Assembly: GCA_963974125.1 (NCBI GenBank)
Contig: CAXBCH010000019.1
Coordinates: forward strand, 1 to 64,000
From: Haliea sp963974125
Lineage (GTDB): Bacteria; Pseudomonadota; Gammaproteobacteria; Pseudomonadales; Halieaceae
Length of the DNA: 64,000 nt
Direction of reading: 5' to 3'
Within the stretch, counting starts at the first letter, position 1, and the number at the start of each line of letters is the position of its first letter. The notes under the pieces are model-generated. The model saw nothing but the letters and a program-made list of their open reading frames with translations, was not told the origin of the DNA and did no database searches. Below, in pieces: positions 53,701 through 62,265 of this stretch. The translations under genes and the position numbers were made by a program.

Positions 53701-54199
53701 CTTCCTCGATGAATACCCGCAGCTCTTCGGGCTTGGACTCGATCAGGCGCGAAATCATGCCCTGCTCGATAATCGCATAGCTGCGCGGCCCGAGACCGGT
53801 GCCGAGGAAAATGTCGGTAATGTCGCGGCGGCGGCAGCGGCTGCCGTTGAGAAAATATTCGGACTGGGCTTCCCGGGTCACCAGGCGGCGGATGGAAATT
53901 TCCGCGTAGCTGGCGTACTCGCCGCCAACCCCGCCATCGCTGTTGTCGAAGACCAGCTCGATGGAGGCCTGACCGACCGGCTGGCGATTGACCGAACCGT
54001 TGAAGATAACGTCGGTCATGGACTCGCCGCGCAGGTTCTTGGCGGAGCTCTCGCCCATGACCCAGCGCACGGCGTCAATGACATTGGATTTGCCACAGCC
54101 GTTGGGGCCCACCACGGCGGACATGTTGCTGGGGAAGTTCACCGTTGTCGGGTCGACAAAGGACTTGAAGCCGGCGAGCTTGATTGACTTTAATCGCAT
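50702..54199 (-). CDS. smc: Chromosome partition protein SMC
   Basis: 1165 residues. Walker A G-P-N-G-C-G-K-S-N (about 32-40), long coiled-coil arms on each side of a hinge (about 520-660), ABC signature L-L-S-G-G-E-K-A-L-T-A and Walker B F-C-M-L-D-E-V-D-A-P-L-D-D near the C-terminus. Condenses and segregates the chromosome with ScpA/ScpB, which are not in this window. Begins M-R-L-K-S-I-K-L-A-G-F-K-S-F, as expected. Confidence 0.98.
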   Translation of the reverse strand: MRLKSIKLAGFKSFVDPTTVNFPSNMSAVVGPNGCGKSNVIDAVRWVMGESSAKNLRGESMTDVIFNGSVNRQPVGQASIELVFDNSDGGVGGEYASYAEISIRRLVTREAQSEYFLNGSRCRRRDITDIFLGTGLGPRSYAIIEQGMISRLIESKPEELRVFIEEAAGISKYKERRRETENRMRRTMENLERLTDLRDELQRQLQHLQRQAQAAEKYTEFKSEERALKAQLQALQWQQLDRQVTACAQAIAELEVKLEAVNAEHQQVDTAIEQRRQDHSECTDTFNQVQANYYTLGAEVSRIEQVIKFQQERAGQLNEDLRQALASLEESGQHLRQDQEKQEAWEAELDTLAPELDMLHAVEEESAAALQQAEDAMLHWQQQWDEFNQHAAAPRQQAEVQQSRIQHLEQAQQRLQRRILQLEEERAGLVQENDEPDLEVLAEEIALLEEQMAAFESRSDELLQQLAAAREEEGNLSGQLNDRRSGLQQLRGRQASLEALQQAATEDRDQGVSAWLAARQLQDRPRLLQQLQVDDGWQLAVETVLGDYLQAVCVDQLEGFASLLDDLQQGQLSLVEAGSATVADPGFLAGRVRGSAAAASLLAGVRVADDLPAALALRATLAAGESVITPEGIWLGADWLRVKRPGEQEGGVIQRRQELERLAETIDMTAEQVAELEAGQLQARERQQTLESQRQDCQRELQQATRQHSEASAKLSAQQARLEQISARRERLGAEIADTREQFRQEQESVAEARLLLAAAIEQMEQDSRQREDLLTRRDEARSQLDGVRQKARHDKDVAHQAAMRHQSLQTQLRAVRDTLERTRSQVAQLQERRETLQGSLAEAGDPLGALQEDLEAQLALRLTSEGELTRARQAVAEVEHAMRQAEQQRAAIEQRAQGVRSELEQQRLQQQGLQVQRENVLRQLREGEQDLEQVLAEMPGNADESEWQLALERVAARIARLGPINLAAIDEYALQSERKNYLDAQNEDLETALETLASAIRKIDKETRSRFRETFDKVNAGLQELFPRVFGGGNAYLEMTGDDLLDTGITIMARPPGKKNSTIHLLSGGEKALTAIALVFSIFQLNPAPFCMLDEVDAPLDDANVGRYARMVKEMSAKVQFIYITHNKISMELADQLMGVTMHEPGVSRLVTVDVDEAAELAAS

Positions 54200-54288
54200 A
54201 TCACTTTAATTGAATTATGTAACGCGCTGTTTTTAAACGAAAATAACGCCCGAATAGAGCGCTGATCGCCGACCCATGACCACAACAT

Positions 54289-54350
54289 GTAGTGTATCCA
54301 ACTTCCCTGGACAACACTACGCCTGTGGCGGGCGAAAGCCCGCTCAGGTC
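54289..54350. other. Two adjacent hairpins after ccmI
   Basis: First, GTAGTGT (54289-54295) pairs with ACACTAC (54314-54320), with an inner TCCA/TGGA. Second, GCGGGC-GAAA-GCCCGC (54328-54343), flanked by CCTG/CAGG, lies against the ccmI stop. No T-run follows on the minus strand. They probably end or protect the ccm operon transcript ahead of the smc promoter. Confidence 0.45.
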
Positions 54351-55534
54351 TGCCGGGGCTCCAGGGTAATGGCCAGCGGCTCTGTGGACAGGGAAGGCTG
54401 CAGTGGTCCCGCCCGGCCCAGCCAACTGGCGTTGTCCTCTCCGGGGGTGCCCTCAGGGGAGACCTGCACCACCACCACGACCTCGCCGGCCTCGGACAGC
54501 TTCTGCCCCGCCATGGAATTGCTGTCATCCAGGCGCAGGGTTGCCGGCAACTGGCTCGCCTGGAGTCGCTGCACCGCGATCGGCATGCGGCTGTCACTGG
54601 CTGCGGAGCGCGCCAGCACGAAGACAGTGTCGTTCGGGTTCAGCGAGACGCCCTCGGGAGCGGCCACCCGCAGGCTGACACCGATGCCGGCCTGCACTCC
54701 GGTCTCACCTGCAGTGGCGACTTCCGGTTCGCCGAGACGCTCGCGGGCCTCGGCAATCACCCCGGCAATCATCTGCGCACCCTCGCCGCCCGGAGCTTCC
54801 ATGGCCAGCAATCGCTCCCAGTACTGGATCGCGGCTCGGAACTGTTCGCGCTCAAAGGCAGCCATGCCCAGCAATCCCAGCGCCGTACGCTGGTGCGGAT
54901 TGATCGCCAGCGCCTGCTCGGCGCGGGCCTGTGATTCGGGGTCCAGGGTGCGGCCGCTGGCGAGGTAGCGCGCCTGGGCGGCGTAGGCCAGGGCCTGGGC
55001 ATCCTCCGGCGCCTCCAGCGCCAACCTGTTGTAGGTTTCCGCCGCCATGATGAAATCGCCCTGACCCATATAGAAACGCCCCAACAGGGCCAGGTAGTGC
55101 AGATTGTCCGGACGCTGGCCGGAGCGCTTCTCGATCGCTGCCATCAGCGCCAGCATCTCATCCTCGCCGGCGTTTTCGTCCAGCTCCGCCAGCTGGCTAC
55201 CGATCCTGACATCCGCGACCGAACCCAGCTGGTAGTAGAGAATACCTGCCATCACTGCCACCAAAGGCAACAACACCCAGACCGGGAACGGCGCCCGGGA
55301 GTCTACCTGCGGAGTGTCCAGCGGCGACTGCTGGTCTTCCAGCAAGCGCAGCTGGGCATCGGTCTCCAGACCGGTGTCACCCTCTTCCGCCAGTTCGCGG
55401 CGGCGCAGCCGGTACCAGTCAACATTGGCCTGGGCGCCATCGTCCAGGGGCCGGCGCATGGCCCAGCCGGGAAACAGGTAGAACAGGCCACTGAGCAGCA
55501 CCAGGCCGGCGCAGGCAAGCAGGAATGTGGTCAA
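54344..55534 (-). CDS. ccmI: Cytochrome c biogenesis protein CcmI
   Basis: 396 residues. Two N-terminal membrane helices (about 4-24 and 93-112) with a cytoplasmic coiled segment (R-R-R-E-L-A-E-E-G), then periplasmic TPR repeats (L-A-L-L-G-R-F-Y-M-G-Q-G-D-F, A-L-G-L-L-G-M-A-A-F-E) and a C-terminal domain that presents apocytochrome c. Start TTG 55534 overlaps the ccmH stop (TTGA). Confidence 0.92.
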   Translation of the reverse strand: MTTFLLACAGLVLLSGLFYLFPGWAMRRPLDDGAQANVDWYRLRRRELAEEGDTGLETDAQLRLLEDQQSPLDTPQVDSRAPFPVWVLLPLVAVMAGILYYQLGSVADVRIGSQLAELDENAGEDEMLALMAAIEKRSGQRPDNLHYLALLGRFYMGQGDFIMAAETYNRLALEAPEDAQALAYAAQARYLASGRTLDPESQARAEQALAINPHQRTALGLLGMAAFEREQFRAAIQYWERLLAMEAPGGEGAQMIAGVIAEARERLGEPEVATAGETGVQAGIGVSLRVAAPEGVSLNPNDTVFVLARSAASDSRMPIAVQRLQASQLPATLRLDDSNSMAGQKLSEAGEVVVVVQVSPEGTPGEDNASWLGRAGPLQPSLSTEPLAITLEPRQT

Positions 55535-56001
55535 GCGTCTTTCTCCGCCGTTTGCAGGAGGGCCGTGAGCCGGGCCTGGTCGTTACTGTCGAGCGTGGCC
55601 GGGGACTGCTTGCGGCCGCGCAGCAGCAGCAATAAACCCGCGGCGCCAGCCAACAGCAACAGCACTGGCGCCAGCCACAGGATCGCCGTGGCGGCGTTGA
55701 ATGCCGGCCGATAGCGCACAAACTCGCCATAGCGTGCCACCATGTACTCGAGAATCTCCCCATCGCTGGCGCCGGCTTCCAGCTGCTGATGCAGCAGCCG
55801 CCTCAGGTCCTGGGATATCGGCGCATTGGAATCGGCGATATTCTGGTTCTGGCACTTGGGGCAGCGCAGTTCCTGGCTGAGCTCGCGATAGCGCTTTTCC
55901 AGCTCCGGTTCACTGAACTCGTAGGTTTCGATGACCGCTGCCGCCGGCAGGGCCAGCAGCAGCACCCACAGGGCCAGGGCAATTGCGCGCAGTGCGTTCA
56001 T
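55531..56001 (-). CDS. ccmH: Cytochrome c-type biogenesis protein CcmH
   Basis: 156 residues. Signal peptide (about 1-22), thiol motif L-R-C-P-K-C-Q-N-Q-N-I (about residue 46) that reduces apocytochrome c, and a C-terminal membrane helix (about 105-128). Overlaps the ccmG stop by 4 bp. Confidence 0.95.
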   Translation of the reverse strand: MNALRAIALALWVLLLALPAAAVIETYEFSEPELEKRYRELSQELRCPKCQNQNIADSNAPISQDLRRLLHQQLEAGASDGEILEYMVARYGEFVRYRPAFNAATAILWLAPVLLLLAGAAGLLLLLRGRKQSPATLDSNDQARLTALLQTAEKDA

Positions 56002-56537
56002 GGCAGTGTCTCCAGGGCGAGAATTTCCCGCCAGAGGGGTTCCAGGGTGTCACGCCAGACGCGCTCGTTGATGACGCCGACATGGCGATAGCGGATCACG
56101 CCGTCGGCATCCACCAGGTAGGTCTCCGGGGCACCGTAAACGCCGAGATCCACACCCAGGGTGCCCTCCCGGTCAACGATATTGGCGCGATAGGGATCGC
56201 CGAGATCCCGCAGCCAGCGCCGGGCCGCACTGTCCTCATCCTTGTAGTTGATCCCGAAAATGGGTATTCCACTGTCAGCCAGTTGTTGCAGGTACGGGTG
56301 TTCGACGCGGCAGGAAATGCACCAGGTGGCCCAGACATTGAACAGGGCCGCCTCGCCGATCACATCGGCACGGGTCAGGGGCCGGTCATCCGCCAGCTCG
56401 GTGAGCTGAAACTCCGGCAGCGGCCGGTCGATCAGGGCCGATGGCAGCGCCATGGGGTCCAGCGACAAACCGCGGAACAGAAACGCTGCCAGCACCAGAA
56501 ACAGGATCAGCGGCAGGAACAGTTTAAGCCTGGGCAC
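55998..56537 (-). CDS. ccmG: Thiol:disulfide interchange protein CcmG/DsbE
   Basis: 179 residues. N-terminal anchor helix (L-F-L-P-L-I-L-F-L-V-L), thioredoxin fold with active site W-A-T-W-C-I-S-C (about residue 77) and the GVYGAPETYLVD cis-proline segment. GTG 56537 is chosen (V-P-R-L-K-L); GGGAGGA lies 8 nt upstream, and the start overlaps the end of ccmF by 14 bp. Confidence 0.93.
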   Translation of the reverse strand: MPRLKLFLPLILFLVLAAFLFRGLSLDPMALPSALIDRPLPEFQLTELADDRPLTRADVIGEAALFNVWATWCISCRVEHPYLQQLADSGIPIFGINYKDEDSAARRWLRDLGDPYRANIVDREGTLGVDLGVYGAPETYLVDADGVIRYRHVGVINERVWRDTLEPLWREILALETLP

Positions 56538-58512
56538 CACTGATTCCTCCCTGGCGCAGGGACTCACGCGCGGCGCTGCGCTGGCGCCGGTAACGCTTGT
56601 CGGCGACGGTCACGAATGCACCCAGGGCCATCAACACCGAGCCTCCCCACATCCAGCGGACAAAAGGCTTGTAGTGCAGGCGAATGGCCCAGGCGCCATC
56701 TGTTCCCACCGGTTCGCCCATGGCCACGAACAGGTCGCGGAAGAAACCGTCATCGATCGCGGCCTCGGTCATGACGTCGCCGCTGGCCAGATAGCGCCGT
56801 TTCTGTGGCGCCAGGCGCACGACCTCGCGGCCATCGCGATAGACAATGAAGCGCGCCTCATCGGCAACATAGTTCGGTCCCTGCACCCCGCGTACATCGA
56901 GGAAACGGAACTCGTAGCCGGCGAGGGTATCGCTGCTGCCGGGGCTCATCTTCAGATCGTGTTCGATATTGAACTGGCTGGTGACCACCACCCCGATCAC
57001 GGTCACGGCAAAGCCGATGTGGGCCACGAACATGCCCCAATAGCTCGGTGCCAGGCGCCGCAGGCCGGCACCGATGGAACTGGCATTGCGAACCCGGTTG
57101 GCGAGATCGCGCAGCATCCCGAAGGTCACCCAGCCCGCCAACAGAATGGCCAGCGCCACCCAGAGGTTGTAGTCACCATCGTGCAGCAGTGGCAGGGTCA
57201 GGGCGCAGACCAGGGTCGCGATTGCCGGCAGCATCAACTCGACCTTCCAGCGATTGGCGCTGTCCTGCTTCCAGCGGGACAGCGGCCCGATCCCCATGAA
57301 CGGCATCAGCAGCGCCATCAGGGGCACGAATACGGCATTGAAATACGGTGGGCCCACGGAGTACTTGCCCTGCCCCAGCGCATCCATCAACAGCGGGAAC
57401 AGCGTGCCAAACAGCACGGTCAGGGTCGCCACCAGAAACACCACGTTGTTGACCAGCAGCAGGGACTCCCGCGACAGCCAGGCAAAGCCGACCCGGCTGC
57501 TCACCGCCGGTGCCCGCAGGGCGTAGAGAACGAGTGAACCACCCACCACGATGCCGAGGAACACCAGGATGAACAGGCCGCGGGCGGGGTCCGTGGCGAA
57601 GGCATGCACCGACGTCAGCACCCCCGAGCGCACCAGGAAGGTGCCCAGCAGGCTGAGGGAGAAGGCGAAGATGGCCAGCAGGACGGTCCAGCTCTTGAAC
57701 AGGCCGCGTTTTTCCGTGGCTGCGAGGGAATGGATCAGCGCGGTGCCCGCCAGCCAGGGCATGAAGGAGGCATTCTCCACCGGATCCCAGAACCACCAGC
57801 CACCCCAGCCGAGCTCGTAGTAGGCCCACCAGCTGCCGAGCATGATCCCCAGGGTCAGGAAGGCCCAGGCAACATTGGTCCAGGGCCGGGACCAGCGCGC
57901 CCAGGCCGCGTCCAGACGCCCACCCAGGAGGGCCGCGATGGCGAAGGCGAAAGCCACCGAGAAACCGACATAGCCCATATAGAGCAGCGGCGGATGAATG
58001 ATCAGGCCAAAGTCCTGCAACAGCGGATTGAGGTCCTGTCCGTCCATCGGCGTCCCGGGCAGCAGGCGTGCAAAGGGATTGGAAGTGAACAGTGAGAAGG
58101 CCATGAAGCCGACCCCGACGAAGCCCATCACCGCCAGTACCCGCGACAGCATCAGCAGCGGCAACTGCGGGCTGAAGACGGCGACGGCGCAGGTCCAGAG
58201 GGCGAGAGTGAGGATCCACAGCAGCAGCGAGCCCTCATGGTTGCCCCACACCGCGGAGAACTTGTAATACCAGGGCAGCAGGCTGTTGCTGTTGTTGGCC
58301 ACAACCTCAACCGAGAAGTCGTCCTGCATGAAGGCCCAGGTGAGACAGGCAAAGCTGATACCGGAAAACACCAGCATGCCGATCGCCAGGTTGGGGGCCA
58401 GCGCCATGGCGGTGGCATTGCCGCGCCATGCCCCCCAGAGTGGCACCGTGCACAGCAGCACCGAGAGGCAAAAGGCGAGGATGAGGGCGAAGTGACCAAA
58501 CTCGGGAATCAT
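56524..58512 (-). CDS. ccmF: Heme lyase CcmF
   Basis: 662 residues with about 15 membrane helices. The tryptophan-rich heme motif G-W-G-G-W-W-F-W-D-P-V-E-N (about residue 230) and conserved histidines (H-P-P-L-L-Y-M-G-Y) are present. Transfers heme from CcmE to apocytochrome c. ATG overlaps ccmE (ATGA). Confidence 0.97.
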   Translation of the reverse strand: MIPEFGHFALILAFCLSVLLCTVPLWGAWRGNATAMALAPNLAIGMLVFSGISFACLTWAFMQDDFSVEVVANNSNSLLPWYYKFSAVWGNHEGSLLLWILTLALWTCAVAVFSPQLPLLMLSRVLAVMGFVGVGFMAFSLFTSNPFARLLPGTPMDGQDLNPLLQDFGLIIHPPLLYMGYVGFSVAFAFAIAALLGGRLDAAWARWSRPWTNVAWAFLTLGIMLGSWWAYYELGWGGWWFWDPVENASFMPWLAGTALIHSLAATEKRGLFKSWTVLLAIFAFSLSLLGTFLVRSGVLTSVHAFATDPARGLFILVFLGIVVGGSLVLYALRAPAVSSRVGFAWLSRESLLLVNNVVFLVATLTVLFGTLFPLLMDALGQGKYSVGPPYFNAVFVPLMALLMPFMGIGPLSRWKQDSANRWKVELMLPAIATLVCALTLPLLHDGDYNLWVALAILLAGWVTFGMLRDLANRVRNASSIGAGLRRLAPSYWGMFVAHIGFAVTVIGVVVTSQFNIEHDLKMSPGSSDTLAGYEFRFLDVRGVQGPNYVADEARFIVYRDGREVVRLAPQKRRYLASGDVMTEAAIDDGFFRDLFVAMGEPVGTDGAWAIRLHYKPFVRWMWGGSVLMALGAFVTVADKRYRRQRSAARESLRQGGISGAQA

Positions 58513-58979
58513 CGCGCATACTCCTGCTTCGCGGCCTGCTCAGCCATTCTCGCTTTTGATGCTTCCAGCGCCTCCGCCACTTCCGGTGGCATGTAGTTCT
58601 CGTCGTGCTTGGCCAGCACCTCCGTGGCCTGTAGCACGCCGTTTTCATCCAGCTTGCCGGCGGCAACCGCGCCCTGCCCTTCGTCAAACAGGTCCGGCAG
58701 GATGCCGGTGTAGACCACGGGTACCACGGCTTCGAAATCCGTAACTTCGAACCGCACTTCCAGGCTGTCGTTGCTGCGCTGGATACTGCCGTCCACCACC
58801 ATGCCGCCCACGCGGATGCTCTGGCCCTGGGGCGCGAGTCCCGCGGCGACCTCCACGGGTGGATAAAACAGATTGATATTGCCGCGCAGGGCATAGGTGA
58901 CCAGGGCCACCGCGGCGCTGGAGAAGAACACCAGGAACAGGACGAGATACAGGCGCTGCTTGCGAACGGGGTGCATCAA
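58509..58979 (-). CDS. ccmE: Heme chaperone CcmE
   Basis: 156 residues. N-terminal anchor helix (about 9-29), OB-fold periplasmic domain and the covalent heme site L-A-K-H-D-E-N-Y-M-P-P-E (His about residue 125). Overlaps ccmD by 4 bp. Confidence 0.96.
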   Translation of the reverse strand: MMHPVRKQRLYLVLFLVFFSSAAVALVTYALRGNINLFYPPVEVAAGLAPQGQSIRVGGMVVDGSIQRSNDSLEVRFEVTDFEAVVPVVYTGILPDLFDEGQGAVAAGKLDENGVLQATEVLAKHDENYMPPEVAEALEASKARMAEQAAKQEYAR

Positions 58980-59176
58980 ACCTCCTTGCGGGCGCCGGGG
59001 GCGTTGCCACCGGTGCGCCTTATTTGCCCTTCCAGCTGTCGCAGGAAGCGCCGTTCCCGGCGCCGCGGTGCGTACAGAATAAATACAATGACCCCAAGTG
59101 TAATCAGATACGCGGACCAGACAAAGGCGCCGTGGCCATCCATCTGCAGGGCCGCGACCAGGGAATCAAAATACAT
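58976..59176 (-). CDS. ccmD: Heme exporter protein CcmD
   Basis: 66 residues, one membrane helix (about 17-37) followed by a basic tail R-R-R-E-R-R-F-L-R-Q, the usual CcmD pattern. Its ATG overlaps the ccmC stop (TGATG). It bridges CcmE to the CcmABC complex. Confidence 0.92.
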   Translation of the reverse strand: MYFDSLVAALQMDGHGAFVWSAYLITLGVIVFILYAPRRRERRFLRQLEGQIRRTGGNAPGARKEV

Positions 59177-59922
59177 CAGTCCGGCTCTCCCGATCCCGCC
59201 AGGCGTCTGACCCAGGCCGTCCGCTGTTCGCGCTGCACTATCTCCGCGCGCATGTTCATCAGCAGTGCACAGGTAAACAGCGCATAGAAGGCAATGATCA
59301 TGAACAGCAGCGGGTAGAGCATGCTCGGATCAATGGTCGTGCCCCCGGTAAATTTGATCGAAGCCGGCTGGTGCAGGCTGTACCACCAGTCTACAGACTT
59401 GTAAATGATGGGAATGTTCACTGTGCCGACCAGACTCAATACCGCACAGGCCTTGGCTGCCAGCTCCTTGTTCTCGTATGCCTCATACAGGGCGACAACC
59501 CCGAGATAGAGAAAGAACAGGATCAGCATGGATGTGATGCGGGCGTCCCACACCCACCAGGTCCCCCAGGTCGGCTTGCCCCAGATGCTGCCGGTCACCA
59601 GGGCGACAAAGGTCAGGGCGGCACCGATCGGGGCACAGGCGCGCATAGCCACGTCCGCCATTTTCATCCGCCAGATCAGGCTGACCGCACCGGCAATGGC
59701 CATCACATAGTAGCCGGCCAGGGCGACCACCGCCGCCGGCACGTGGATGTAGATAATGCGGTAGCTGTTGCCCTGGCGGAAATCGGGTGGCGTGAACAGG
59801 ACGCCCCACACCGCCCCGACCACCAGTGCGATGATGGTGATGGGCAACAGCCAACGCAGAATGGACCCGGACAGGCGATAGAGCCAGGGAGGAGAACCAA
59901 ACTTATGGAAGAGTGACCACAT
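59176..59922 (-). CDS. ccmC: Heme exporter protein CcmC
   Basis: 248 residues, six membrane helices, tryptophan motif W-G-T-W-W-V-W-D-A-R (about residue 125) flanked by histidines (Y-I-H-V-P). Loads heme onto CcmE. 57 bp after ccmB. Confidence 0.97.
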   Translation of the reverse strand: MWSLFHKFGSPPWLYRLSGSILRWLLPITIIALVVGAVWGVLFTPPDFRQGNSYRIIYIHVPAAVVALAGYYVMAIAGAVSLIWRMKMADVAMRACAPIGAALTFVALVTGSIWGKPTWGTWWVWDARITSMLILFFLYLGVVALYEAYENKELAAKACAVLSLVGTVNIPIIYKSVDWWYSLHQPASIKFTGGTTIDPSMLYPLLFMIIAFYALFTCALLMNMRAEIVQREQRTAWVRRLAGSGEPD

Positions 59923-59979
59923 AGGCGCGCAATTATACAGCGACCCGGGCGCCGAACAATGTGAATCGGCGGAAATCGC

Positions 59980-60666
59980 TCAGGTGTCGACGCTGATACG
60001 CAGACCGGCGGCGATCGCCAGCGGCGCCAGCGCCACCGCCATGCAGAGCATGGCCCCGAGAATGGCCAGGTAGGGTGCGGCCGGGGCTCCCGTCAGTGCC
60101 GCCTGCACTGCCCCGCTGCCGAAGATCAGCACCGGCATGTAGAACGGCAGGATCAGCAGGGAGATCAGCATGCCACCGCGCTGCAGCCCGACCGTGAGCG
60201 CACCGCCGATCCCGCCGACCAGGCTGAGCACCGCCGTACCCAACAGCAGGCTGCCGGCCAGGGCCGGAATCGCGGCAACGTCCAGCCCCAGCATCAGCGC
60301 GAACAGGGGCGACAGCAGCCCCAGCAGGAACCCGGTCAACAGCCAGTGCGCCAGCACATAGGCCAGCACGGACAGGTACAGGGGCTGCGGCGCCAACAGC
60401 AGCTGCTCGAGACTGCCATCCTCGAAGTCGCCGCGAAACACGGCCTCGGAGGTGAGCAGGTTCGACAACAGGGCCACGATCCAGAGAATGCCGGGGGCAA
60501 AGGCAGCCAGGGTGTCCGGTGCCGGTCCCAGGCCCAGCGGAAACAGGACAATAACCATGGCAAAAAACAGCAGCGGGTTGCCGATCTCCACCGGCCGGCG
60601 CAGGCCCAGGACCAGCTGCCGCCGCAGCAGGCGGCCACAGAAGGCGGCACTGCCGGCGGCCTTCAT
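59980..60666 (-). CDS. ccmB: Heme exporter protein CcmB
   Basis: 228 residues, six hydrophobic segments; F-R-G-D-F-E-D-G-S-L-E-Q-L-L-L (about residue 72) and the L-P-F-Y-M-P-V-L-I-F-G motif are typical CcmB. Membrane half of the CcmAB ABC unit. ATG overlaps the ccmA stop. Confidence 0.95.
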   Translation of the reverse strand: MKAAGSAAFCGRLLRRQLVLGLRRPVEIGNPLLFFAMVIVLFPLGLGPAPDTLAAFAPGILWIVALLSNLLTSEAVFRGDFEDGSLEQLLLAPQPLYLSVLAYVLAHWLLTGFLLGLLSPLFALMLGLDVAAIPALAGSLLLGTAVLSLVGGIGGALTVGLQRGGMLISLLILPFYMPVLIFGSGAVQAALTGAPAAPYLAILGAMLCMAVALAPLAIAAGLRISVDT

Positions 60667-61295
60667 TGCAACAGGCCCGTGGCCAGGTCCAGCCGCAGCA
60701 GCGGATAAGGCACCGCCACCTGCTGATGGGAGGTCAACAACACTGAACCACCGGCGGCCAGATGCAGGGCCAGGCGCGCCTCCAGTTCGGCGACACCAGC
60801 GCGGTCTATTGCAGTGAAGGGTTCATCCAGCAGCCACAGCGGGGCCCGGGACAGATAGAGGCGGGCCAGGTTGACGCGCCGATGCTGCCCGGCCGACAGG
60901 GCGTGGCTGGGCACATCCTCGTAGCCGTAAAGGCCCACCGCCGCCAGCGCCTGGTCAATTTCCCCGGCACTGAATTCGGCCTCGCCAGCTATGTGCCAGG
61001 CAAGGTTCTCGCGCGGGGTCAGCAGACCCTTGACCGCGCTGTGGTGACCGAGGAACAGCTGTGGGGCATGGCGGCTGACACGGCCGCTGTAACCGTAGCG
61101 GGAAAGCCCCGCCAGAATGCGCAGCAGGCTGGTCTTGCCGGCGCCGTTGGCACCCTCGATTTGCACCAGCTCACCGGGGCCCACCTGCAGGTCGATGTCA
61201 CTGAACAGCTGGCGTCCACCTCGCTCCAGGCCCAGACTCTCGGCTGCCAGCAGCGCCCCGCCAGGGGTCTCGCCCGCACTTGCCGCGTGACCCAC
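60663..61295 (-). CDS. ccmA: Heme exporter ATPase CcmA
   Basis: 210 residues. Walker A G-A-N-G-A-G-K-T-S (about residue 46), signature L-S-A-G-Q-H-R-R, Walker B L-W-L-L-D-E-P-F-T-A-I-D. GTG 61295 overlaps the ttcA stop (TAGTG) and gives the usual family length; an open frame extending into ttcA is not CcmA-like. First gene of the ccm operon. Confidence 0.92.
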   Translation of the reverse strand: MGHAASAGETPGGALLAAESLGLERGGRQLFSDIDLQVGPGELVQIEGANGAGKTSLLRILAGLSRYGYSGRVSRHAPQLFLGHHSAVKGLLTPRENLAWHIAGEAEFSAGEIDQALAAVGLYGYEDVPSHALSAGQHRRVNLARLYLSRAPLWLLDEPFTAIDRAGVAELEARLALHLAAGGSVLLTSHQQVAVPYPLLRLDLATGLLQ

Positions 61296-62173
61296 TAGAG
61301 ATTGACTACGCGGATGGCGGGCAAATGCAGGTCCCGATCGACCTCGACGCGCAGCTTGCTGAAGTCGAACAGCGCGGTGTCGGCCAGCTGCGAGGGGGCG
61401 ACATTGCAAATGCTGCGAAATATGGTTTCCGTGCGCCCCGGATACTGGCGCTCCCAGTCCCTGAGCATCTGCTTGATCTGCACCCGCTGCAGGTTCTCCT
61501 GGGAGCCGCAGAGGTTGCAGGGGATGATGGGGAAGGCTTTGTAATCAGCGTAGGCCACCAGATCCTTCTCCTTGCAGAAGGCCATCGGCCGGATCACCAC
61601 GTTGCGCCCGTCGTCGGAGAGCAGCTTCGGCGGCATCGCCTTCAGGCTGCCGCCGAAGAACATGTTCAGGAACAGGGTTTCGACAATATCGTCGCGGTGG
61701 TGGCCCAGCGCGATCTTGCTGGCGCCGATATCCTGGGCGAAACCATACAGGCTGCCGCGGCGCAGGCGCGAGCAGAGGCCACAGGTGGTCTTGCCCTCGG
61801 GGATCACCTCGCGCACGATGCTGTAGGTGTCCTTTTCCAGGATGTACCAGGGAATATCCAGCTGCTCCAGGTAGGCGGGCAACACGTCTTCAGGGAACCC
61901 GGGCTGTTTCTGGTCGAGGTTCACGGCCACCAGCTCGAAGTCGATAGGCGCGCTGACCCGCAGCGCCATCAGCACATCCAGCATGGCATAGGAATCCTTG
62001 CCCCCTGACAAACAAACCATGATCCGGTCACCGGACTCGATCATGTTGTAGTCGGCGATGGCATTGCCCACATTGCGCCGCAAGCGCTTCTGCAACTTGT
62101 TGAATTCCAGCCTTTCTTTCCGGGAAAGTTCGCGCACGACCTGCCTGCTTCGGGTACCTGTGTGGCTGCGCAT
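61295..62173 (-). CDS. ttcA: tRNA 2-thiocytidine biosynthesis protein TtcA
   Basis: 292 residues. PP-loop L-S-G-G-K-D-S-Y (about residue 54), the Fe-S cysteines in T-C-G-L-C-S-R-L-R-R-G (about 128) and N-L-C-G-S (about 219). Thiolates cytidine 32 of certain tRNAs. ATG 62173 gives a normal N-terminus; a longer frame upstream is not conserved. Divergent from mdh. Confidence 0.95.
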   Translation of the reverse strand: MRSHTGTRSRQVVRELSRKERLEFNKLQKRLRRNVGNAIADYNMIESGDRIMVCLSGGKDSYAMLDVLMALRVSAPIDFELVAVNLDQKQPGFPEDVLPAYLEQLDIPWYILEKDTYSIVREVIPEGKTTCGLCSRLRRGSLYGFAQDIGASKIALGHHRDDIVETLFLNMFFGGSLKAMPPKLLSDDGRNVVIRPMAFCKEKDLVAYADYKAFPIIPCNLCGSQENLQRVQIKQMLRDWERQYPGRTETIFRSICNVAPSQLADTALFDFSKLRVEVDRDLHLPAIRVVNL

Positions 62174-62265
62174 TTTACAGGCAGCGGGTTGTTTTTTCAC
62201 CCGTTTAACTCGACAATGTCGACCCCGCAATACCTATCCACCCGACCGCTGAGGATTCTCTCCCG

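Noticed and set aside
60663..61409. Longer CcmA start inside ttcA
   Set aside because: The extra 38 residues are Arg-rich and lack similarity to CcmA; GTG 61295 gives the standard length and overlap.
62210..62222. TCGACA-A-TGTCGA palindrome upstream of mdh as an operator
   Set aside because: Short and single; no second copy near a related gene in the window, so a regulatory claim is not supported.
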